Positions 57,169 to 64,000 of a stretch of DNA of 64,000 nt are shown here, piece by piece. The DNA is from Conus ventricosus (Eukaryota; Mollusca; Gastropoda; Neogastropoda; Conidae): positions 68,554,545 through 68,618,544 of the forward strand of contig CM031616.1 of assembly GCA_018398815.1 (NCBI GenBank), in the 5' to 3' direction. How positions within the stretch are numbered: the first letter of the stretch is position 1; every line of letters begins with the position of its first letter. A program made the translations under genes and the position numbers. Below the pieces are notes generated by a model that was given only the letters and a program-made list of their open reading frames with translations, did not search any database and was not told the origin of the DNA.

Positions 57169-58527
57169 AGTGGAGTCCTGTCAGAAAGGGAAGTGGACGC
57201 ATACAAGGAGTAAGGAGGACCAGAACAACTCCCACGAGCACCATTGCCATTTTTATCTGTTTATTCTTTTCTGTCATTCTTTGCTGTTGCAACACCCCCT
57301 GTCACAGAAAGTCTGTGCTGAAGCACTCTGCCTCGACCACATTCTTTTATCATTGGACTTTGTGGATGAGGACTTCCGGCCATTTCTGGCTAATGAAAAT
57401 GCGCATCAGACACCAGGTCTCAAGATTCGGAACATTCAGGTGGAACCTTGAAGAAGATGACCGTAGTGAGTAATTTTTTACTGAAGAGATTTTTCTCCGC
57501 CATAATTATCAGACTGAACAACAATTGGTCCCTGCTGTCAGATGTTCTGATTGGCCAGACAACCAAACCTTCTAGCCGAAGTGGGGAAATGCTCTCGTCT
57601 TATTTGTCAGCTGAGCGACCCATTTTGGACAGTCGGTGAAAGAGTGACTTGAATAGTCGGCTTCAGCGCGGACTGATCGCACTTCCCTCTTTCCCCCCTT
57701 TTCACTTTCACACAGCCACCCACCACTCTCCTTAAGCATTTTTTTTTTTTAGAATGCAGCCCCAGCAGAACGCCATTTTACAGAGTCATGGCTTGTCTGG
57801 TATGAAAATGAACGCAGCTGTATGCAGGAATTGCGCTTTGACAACGTGGAAACAGCAGATTTTCTTCTATTATTTCCTCTTCTTAGGCACATGCACAGGG
57901 CACGTTTTCATCAACTTTGACCTTTACTTGTAACCCCATTTACTCAGCAAGGGAAGGTAGAAACTTGGTAGGACAAGTAGTTGGATGAAAAAAAAAAATG
58001 ATCTGGGAATTTGTAGCCCAGGATGGAGCTAGACACAGCAGTTGAACTTTCCACAGTAAAGTGGGCAGTAACAGCGCTTGGACGTGGGGCTGATTTAGTT
58101 TGGTCACAGACTGACTTTGCTTTTTTTTTTTTCTCCTTTATTAACGAAGTAATCTTCTTAACTGTAGTGGCAGGCCTTGAATGGTTGGAGGTCTCTGCTT
58201 TTCTTTTAGTTTCGCGGCATGTTGATTTAGATCTGTGACAGGTTGGGTTTGCCCTTTAGGATGAAAGGTAATAATTTGTAATAATTTGAACCGAGCCTGA
58301 CAGTCCCAGAACAGTGGAAACTCTCAGCTTGGGTCAGTGGGGTTGAAACTAGAGTTCAGCGGCTGACTGATTTTGCTGTTGGTTGAAAATTGTAACAATG
58401 TGTTGTGTGCATCTGTTTTTGCTAAATTTTCTTTTTTTTTCTTTTTTTTTTAACCGTTTTGCTTCAGCAGGTAAACTAGCTAGCTGAGTTGTGGGGGAAA
58501 AAAATGCACTTGTATTTTTTAAATAAA
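57169..58527 (+). other. ARL1: ARL1 3' UTR (extent estimated)
   Basis: Non-coding sequence after TAG. The first good AATAAA is at 58522-58527, giving a 3' UTR of about 1.36 kb. Later polyadenylation cannot be excluded. No intervening gene is recognised. Confidence 0.4.
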
Positions 58528-58529
58528 TG

Positions 58530-59228
58530 TAATTTACGCGTGGAGTGTATGCATTATGGCATGTATTTTTAACCCTTTATACGTAACTGCCAGGCTGGGC
58601 CAAACAGGACTAGATCTACCCAAACATTGGATGATCCACTGCAGTCAGCCGATGTCCACTGCAGTCGGCTGATTCAAGTTGGACTGTTCATGATACAGTG
58701 ACTTGAACCTGCGATGTCTTATCGCCTGCCATGTCTTTGTCGCTACGTCTTAGTGTCCTTTTTTTAATAATTTGTTTTGCTCCATTCATGGAGTAAAGAT
58801 CAGACCATTTACTTTTTTTTAAGTTTTTTTTTTAGTTTACTCGTTTAGATAACAAAACTGTAAAGAAACTATGGTCAGTCAGGTTATATATCGCTTTGAA
58901 GCACTTTTTTAAAAAGTCACAATCTCCTTAAACTCTAAATATTGCTTGTATGTAAAGATAAATGCCTGGCATAGTGTTTTGCCATAGGAGATGAATAGTT
59001 ACTAACACTATACTTCCCTTTCCCGTGGAAATGTTGATCTTTACCAAGACCTAAATCATACATTTCAGTTGGGTATCAATGAAAAGCCACTTGTCTCCAA
59101 AATCTTGTAACAACAGCAATATTAATAGTTAATTCAAAATAATCATTTATTTGTTTTACATAACAACAAAAGCATTGCTAGTTTCTGAGTAGGTTGACTG
59201 AAAGCTGAAATTGAAACGGGACCATACA
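58530..59228. other. Gene-free stretch
   Basis: AT-rich sequence with T runs; nothing recognised. Confidence 0.4.
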
Positions 59229-59229
59229 G

Positions 59230-59536
59230 AATTACTGCACTGCCAAACAAGTGAACAAAACAAGGTACAGAACAAGCACAACGCGTTTCGACCTAATAGG
59301 TCTCCCTCGGGCAACACAAATGACGTTATAAAAGTCCATGAAAACGAAGGACGAACAGGCTGTCATGTATGTCTTCAACTGGGGTGCAAAATTTAAAAAG
59401 GTAACTGACTGTTCATCCTTTGTTTTCATTGTCTTGGATGTTACTTGTCTTACCTGGACAAGACCTGGTAGATCGAAACGCGTTGTATGTACTTAGTAAT
59501 TTGTTTGTTCCTTTGTGTGTCGGTGCAGTAATTTTG
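59230..59536. mobile_element. Inverted repeat of Penelope-type terminal sequence
   Basis: Left arm 59230-59370 and right arm about 59400-59536 are diverged inverted copies. Both hold ACAACGCGTTTCGA and the GTCTTACC/GTTGCCC side, and they end AATTACTGCAC / GTGCAGTAATT. The motif GACCTATTAGGTC then GAAACGCG resembles hammerhead stem II plus core and the 21785 repeat. No protein is coded. Confidence 0.6.
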
Positions 59537-59539
59537 TTT

Positions 59540-62500
59540 TTTTCTTTTGTTTCAAAAGTATTGCTGTATATGTTTTTAAAATGAAAAACAGCACATCTGG
59601 TTATTAATCAATGAATATATATTATAAGCCTTTTTTTGTCTTTCTTTTCCACTCATCAGAATGAATTGATTAGTTAATTATAATTTTGTAGTTAAGGCCT
59701 CCTGTATTAGTGGCCAGATAAAGAAAGGAAGCTGTTGACGAGTTTTGGTGTTCATTTACGGCTTTTTTTCTTCTTCTTCTTTCTTTGTGTTACTGGTACA
59801 TTTTCTAGAAGTCTGGTGTAGGTCATGCAAATATTGAGCAACACTAAATTTAAAATTTTATGTCGTTTATTTTGGATTGTTTCCTGGATTAAGTTCCAGT
59901 TATTGGTTAAATGTATATGATGTCCTTATTCATTAACTACAAATTTATTTAGATAGAAAAGACACAGAAAGAAAACAGAAAAAAATTCCTCTGCTATTAA
60001 TTTTCATGCATAAGCCACAGTTTGAAAACACCGGAGTAAATATTTTCCTCATAAATATATCTCTTAAGTCTTTGATATATCAAAGTGTCTATTTTGTTGT
60101 TGTTTTTTTAAACGTGTTTTTTCCCAATTGAATCTAATCTGGTGCATGTATTTTGTTGCTCAAAGATGTAAGAAAGAAAACAACATTTAACATCTTTAGT
60201 AACAAGTGCATATGTGTGTGTGTATTCTCAGGTATGGATGCTAACATTGCACATCTTTTCTTTATACCTGTAACAGAATACCTGTATTTCACTTTCGGTG
60301 TTGTCAGTCAGATTTTTAAAAAAGATTATCAGGTGATGATGTGCAATGTATGGTTCTGTTTTTTTTTCTTCTCATATATATAATTATATTCTGTCATTAT
60401 TCTGCATTCTCATGTTCGTGAACGATTGCAGAATTGGAAACAGCAGCTGTGCGATCTGAGGAGGTGATGGATGAGAGGAAATGGTGACGTGTTTTTTCTG
60501 TCATTTGAATGAAAAGAATGGTGTTTCGTTCATTGCAAGTTGTGAAGATGTCTCCACTGTGTGCTAGAATATATAAATTATGATGTGAATGTGTGGACAT
60601 ACCTTTATTTTGTGATGTGAAGATTTCTCTATGGACAAGTAAAAACATAAAAAAAGCTGGTCATTAATCAATGTTTATACATTTTCAGACTTTTTTTTCT
60701 CTTTCTTTTCTACTCATTAGGGTCAGTTAATCATTACTTGATAGTTTTGGTGAGAATCTACATGGTGTAGCAAATTCTTCAGAATGGAGGGGAAAGTGTG
60801 TTGAAAATCTACTCCGTGTAGCAAATGGTAGAATGGTATCGTCATGTAATATTTTAGGACTTCCAGATGACAAAGCTAATAACTCTTACCCACTAAACTT
60901 TAAAGGAAAAAAAAAAGAAGTAATTTGTGATTTTCATGCCTTCTTAAAACCATTTTTCATTCAGATCTTTTCTTTGTAATTTTCAGAGTAGATGCGAGAA
61001 AACAAATGTTTCTGCATTTCTGTCAACTTCTTTGTACGTTTCTTCAATATGTTTTTGGTTGAATGTTCTATTGTACACAAACCATGGAATTATGTACAAA
61101 TACAGAAATGACTGGGATTCAAACTGTGTGGCATTTGTGTTTGCATGTGTACAGCGTGAAAGTGTGTTGGCAGTTGCACTGATGTGGAAATTCACTGGAT
61201 AGGGAAATCGAGGGAACTTGAATACAAAGAGCTGGAGAGCATGGCTTAACACTGCGTTGTTTGTGTACTCAGAAGAAAGCATGGGGTGACAACAAGATGA
61301 AGATAAGAAAAAGACAACTGGACACAAAGAGAAAGTGTGTGTGTACACACTGAAATCACAGCAGTGCTTATCAGTAAGCTTTTACTCAAGATATGAAGAA
61401 GAGCCGCCATCTTACTACTGTGTTGTAGAAATGGAGTCTCGACCGTTAAGACTTTTCCAGGACTGTGATTTTTGGAATGATTTTAGTAGTCTTTGTCTTG
61501 TGATCACTTGAATCCTGAAGATTTGGGTTGCTTTTAAAACGGACTATTGGGCTGTCTGAAACCTGAACTGTTAGGGGTTTGTTTGTTTTAAAAAGTTCTC
61601 ATGGATAGCAAACTGCTAATTGCATTAGTGAGCCATGGTAAGTATGTCAGATTAAACATAATTTTAGAAGGAAAATTTTCTTTATATGTTATCAACATTT
61701 AGGATAGACTTGGTACTGAGATAATAGTACATCAGTTAATGGGAAATATGTAGTCTCTTTGAGCTAAGAAATAATACTAATTGGCATGATATATTTTTCA
61801 TTGTTATACCTGCTCCTTGCTCATCAACTAAAACACCTGCGCACTGACACCTGCCGATGCTCAGACAGAAAATGCCATTCTGTGATCATGTCTTTCATAT
61901 GAATTTGGGTGGAATGTTAACATTTCACTGGTCTGGGATCCCAAAAGAAAGAAAATAATTATGGAGTGCAAATGGATGCTACATTTCATGTGTTACAAGG
62001 TATTGTATTACGTTCTAACGATCCTATAGAATTAAAAGTAATCTCTAGCAAATGTGGTTTTGTACATATCCTTGAATCTAAAAAAAAAAAGATTTGTACA
62101 TGTACGGCAAGTTGACAGGTGTATGTAATAACCCATCCCAACACATAACCTCAATGTGTGGGGCACATTTTCTAGCCCTGACAGTGCCTGGTCCACTGGT
62201 ACAGTCTTGGGTGAACTTTCTTCGATCTGCCAGGTTGACCTATCTGCGAGAGGCTGAATCTCTTCAGATGAAAGACAAACAGGAGATTGCAAAGGCTTAT
62301 CAATAAGATTTTGTAATCCTTGTCTGCGTTTGGTGAGTTACGGAGATACAAAGAGACACAGTATGCATCAGAATATATGGATGGAGATGGTCATCTCAAA
62401 GCATTGCTGTTGAAATAGTGATGAACATTCACATAGCAGCATGATTTTCATGTGTCTGTTGCAGTACTCCTATTGTCATACAGGTTGATGGGAATATTAT

Positions 62501-62570
62501 TTAAAAAATTGCAAGTTGAACCAATCCCCCACCACCCTACCCCCACATCTGCATCTCCAAACATCTCCAG
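59540..62570. other. Intergenic AT-rich stretch
   Basis: About 3 kb with T-rich runs and short frames only. None shows a recognised domain or credible splice pair. A minus-strand frame at 62032-62292 is open but featureless. Confidence 0.4.
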
Positions 62571-62579
62571 TTCTCACCA

Positions 62580-63462
62580 GCTGCCATGGTAAAATGGTGA
62601 CGCCGTGGACTCCTGACTGGAAGATTGTGGGTTTGATTCCAGTCGGATCTGTGTATTTGTGGGATTCTTGTGAAATTCTGTGTGCGTGTGAAAGTGTGTG
62701 TGTGTGTGTGAGAGAGATCCATGTAATGGTGGGATTTTTCTCACTCAACTGGCTCCTATCCAGAGTTGAGTTTGCTATGGGCTCAACTGGGCAGACTGGG
62801 ATCACACAGTTGGGTTTCATCCATTTAATGGGTGCTTCTCTGAGAGTGTTGCTCAAATTTTCTGATGCTACAGGTGTCCGTATCTCTCAGAACTAGATCA
62901 AATCAGGTGTCACTGAACACTACCAAAGTGACTTGTGAGCAGTGCAATGTCTCCTCTGGTGGGTTGCCTCATAATGACTTAACATTAGCTGCTCTCTGTG
63001 GATTGCTGGTGTCGGAACTGTTGCAGGACTAGCCAGGCTGTGGCTGTGAGCAGGGAGCTGGAATGAGTGGTTTGGACGCAATGCTGTGGAGGTGGCACAG
63101 AAGACTGAACAGACATAATACATAAACAGTAAACAAGTGGGTAATTTTTGCTCCCATAAGAAAACCTAACACAGAGTAACTTTTATTCAAGACTGACACA
63201 GCCTTTTAAACTTGAATAAAGTCAACTACATAGACGAACAATCTAATAGTGGGGGAAAAACGAGCATATTAGATTGTTCGTCTATGTATTTGTCTGACTT
63301 TATTCAAGTTTAAAAGGCTGTGCCAGTCTTGAATAAAAGTTACTCTATGTTAGGTTTTCTTATGGGAGCAAAAGTTACCCCACTTGTTTATTGTTTATTG
63401 TTCCCTGCCTCATTTCATTTCCAATTTTGTTTAGACATAATACATGACAAAACAAAAAATAT
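62580..63462 (+). mobile_element. Long tRNA-headed retroposon, copy split by an insertion
   Basis: Head CTGCCATGGTAAAATGGTGA, B-box-like GGGTTTGATTCC (62629-62640), body as in 53946-54766, then GGTGGCACAGAAGACTGAAC. The palindromic insertion follows at 63124-63432, and the tail resumes as GACAAAACAAAAAAT, exactly as in the other copy. About 310 bp of the internal body is missing relative to that copy. Confidence 0.8.
63124..63432. mobile_element. Palindromic (foldback) insertion with 13-bp target duplication
   Basis: Arms of about 120 bp (63128-63250 and about 63270-63392) are near-perfect inverted copies around a 20-bp spacer. Arms contain ATTAGATTGTTCGTCTATGT, TTTAAAAGGCTGTG and TTATGGGAGCAAAAGTTACC. 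A 40-bp unpaired tail follows the right arm. The perfect direct repeat AGACATAATACAT (63111-63123 and 63433-63445) flanks the insertion. Confidence 0.88.
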
Positions 63463-63464
63463 CC

Positions 63465-64000
63465 AGATCTCTTTCAGACAGTTTTCATAACCCACGTCTT
63501 CTCACCTGCCTTTAAGTTAATCCATTCTGTTAACTCTCTTCACAGTGTCTTCACAATTTTAACAATGTTACAGAAGTGTGGAGACACAACTCCAAACCAT
63601 CACACTACAGAGTTTACAGCCAGCAATAATTATAAAGAGCCAAGATACTGAAAAGTCATGGTAGAGGAAAAGGCGGAAAATAAGGTAACTATTTGATCCT
63701 CTTCATATGTGTACATATTAAGAGGATAACAGCACTTAAGGTCCATGGATTACCTTGACAGATCAGAAAACCACAATCCCCTATACTTGACCTATAAGGA
63801 ACTATTTGACTGGAACCATGGATCTAGCAGAACAATGGGATAAAAGCACAGTGCTCTGACCTCTAGGTGATCATGCCCATCCTGAAACTGGCCTTAAATG
63901 ACTTTTCTGTCGGAGACCGGTCACGATAGCTGTTAAGATGATGTACACATTTAGGTTCATTAAAGTGAAGTCGGCTGAAGCGTGGATACTCTCTTTACAA
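63465..64000. other. Gene-free end of window, possible SINE head
   Basis: On the minus strand around 63885-63810, GGGCATGATCACCTAGAGGT then CATGGTTCCAGTCA has weak A-box/B-box resemblance, so another tRNA-derived SINE is possible. Otherwise nothing is recognised. Confidence 0.3.

Noticed and set aside
62094..62306. Small plus-strand protein near the window end
   Set aside because: Frames are open on both strands without recognised motifs; most likely chance.
62580..62650. tRNA gene
   Set aside because: Same reasoning: it is the head of a dispersed retroposon with another copy at 54766 (minus).

Overview
This window is animal nuclear DNA. It has intron-split genes with GT-AG sites, very abundant (CA)n, (GA)n and (TA)n microsatellites, many minisatellites, tRNA-headed SINEs, several LINE clades and a Penelope-like element. 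The repeat style and the Ig-receptor sequence suggest a marine mollusc, most likely a gastropod. That is inference from style; no diagnostic rRNA or mitochondrial marker is present.

Two genes can be supported. On the plus strand, 51171-57168 encodes a complete six-exon ARL1 small GTPase. All splice phases close and give 180 codons, with the glycine-2 acylation site, P-loop, switch motifs and NKQD. On the minus strand, about 46323 down to 22187 (perhaps 19999) encodes a type I membrane receptor. It has a signal-peptide exon, five Ig-like exons, a possible 20-nt microexon, a transmembrane exon and perhaps a short basic cytoplasmic exon. Two of its Ig exons carry apparent one-base deletions, which could be assembly errors or mutations. 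No functional link between the two genes is visible.

The rest is repeats. 1-5445 is a tandem duplication of at least 2.6 kb carrying a CR1/L2-like LINE 3' fragment. 7.9-9.1 kb is a 64-bp minisatellite next to a decayed L1-like LINE (9.17-10.42 kb). 11678-12998 is a non-autonomous DNA-transposon-like element. 15.0-18.9 kb is a minisatellite broken by a SINE, an LTR-like block and an unknown block. 20.3-20.9 kb holds two very long G tracts. 30.9-33.8 kb is an 85-bp minisatellite pierced by a SINE with a 12-bp target duplication. 35.5-36.6 kb is a LINE RNase H/C-terminal fragment, followed by two head-to-head Penelope-like copies (36.7-37.8 kb). 40.7-41.7 kb is a SINE cluster. 44.7-45.65 kb is a 33-bp minisatellite. 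48.9-50.6 kb holds a LINE tail and a dispersed repeat. Downstream of ARL1 there is mostly 3' UTR and AT-rich intergenic DNA, ending in a long SINE-like element split by a 309-bp palindromic insertion with a perfect 13-bp target duplication.

The points most worth a second look are the tandem array in ARL1 intron 3 that repeats the exon-4 splice acceptor with the first bases of that exon, hammerhead-ribozyme-like cores in and around Penelope-type repeats, the palindromic insertion, and two SINE families that share a central domain but differ in head and tail.
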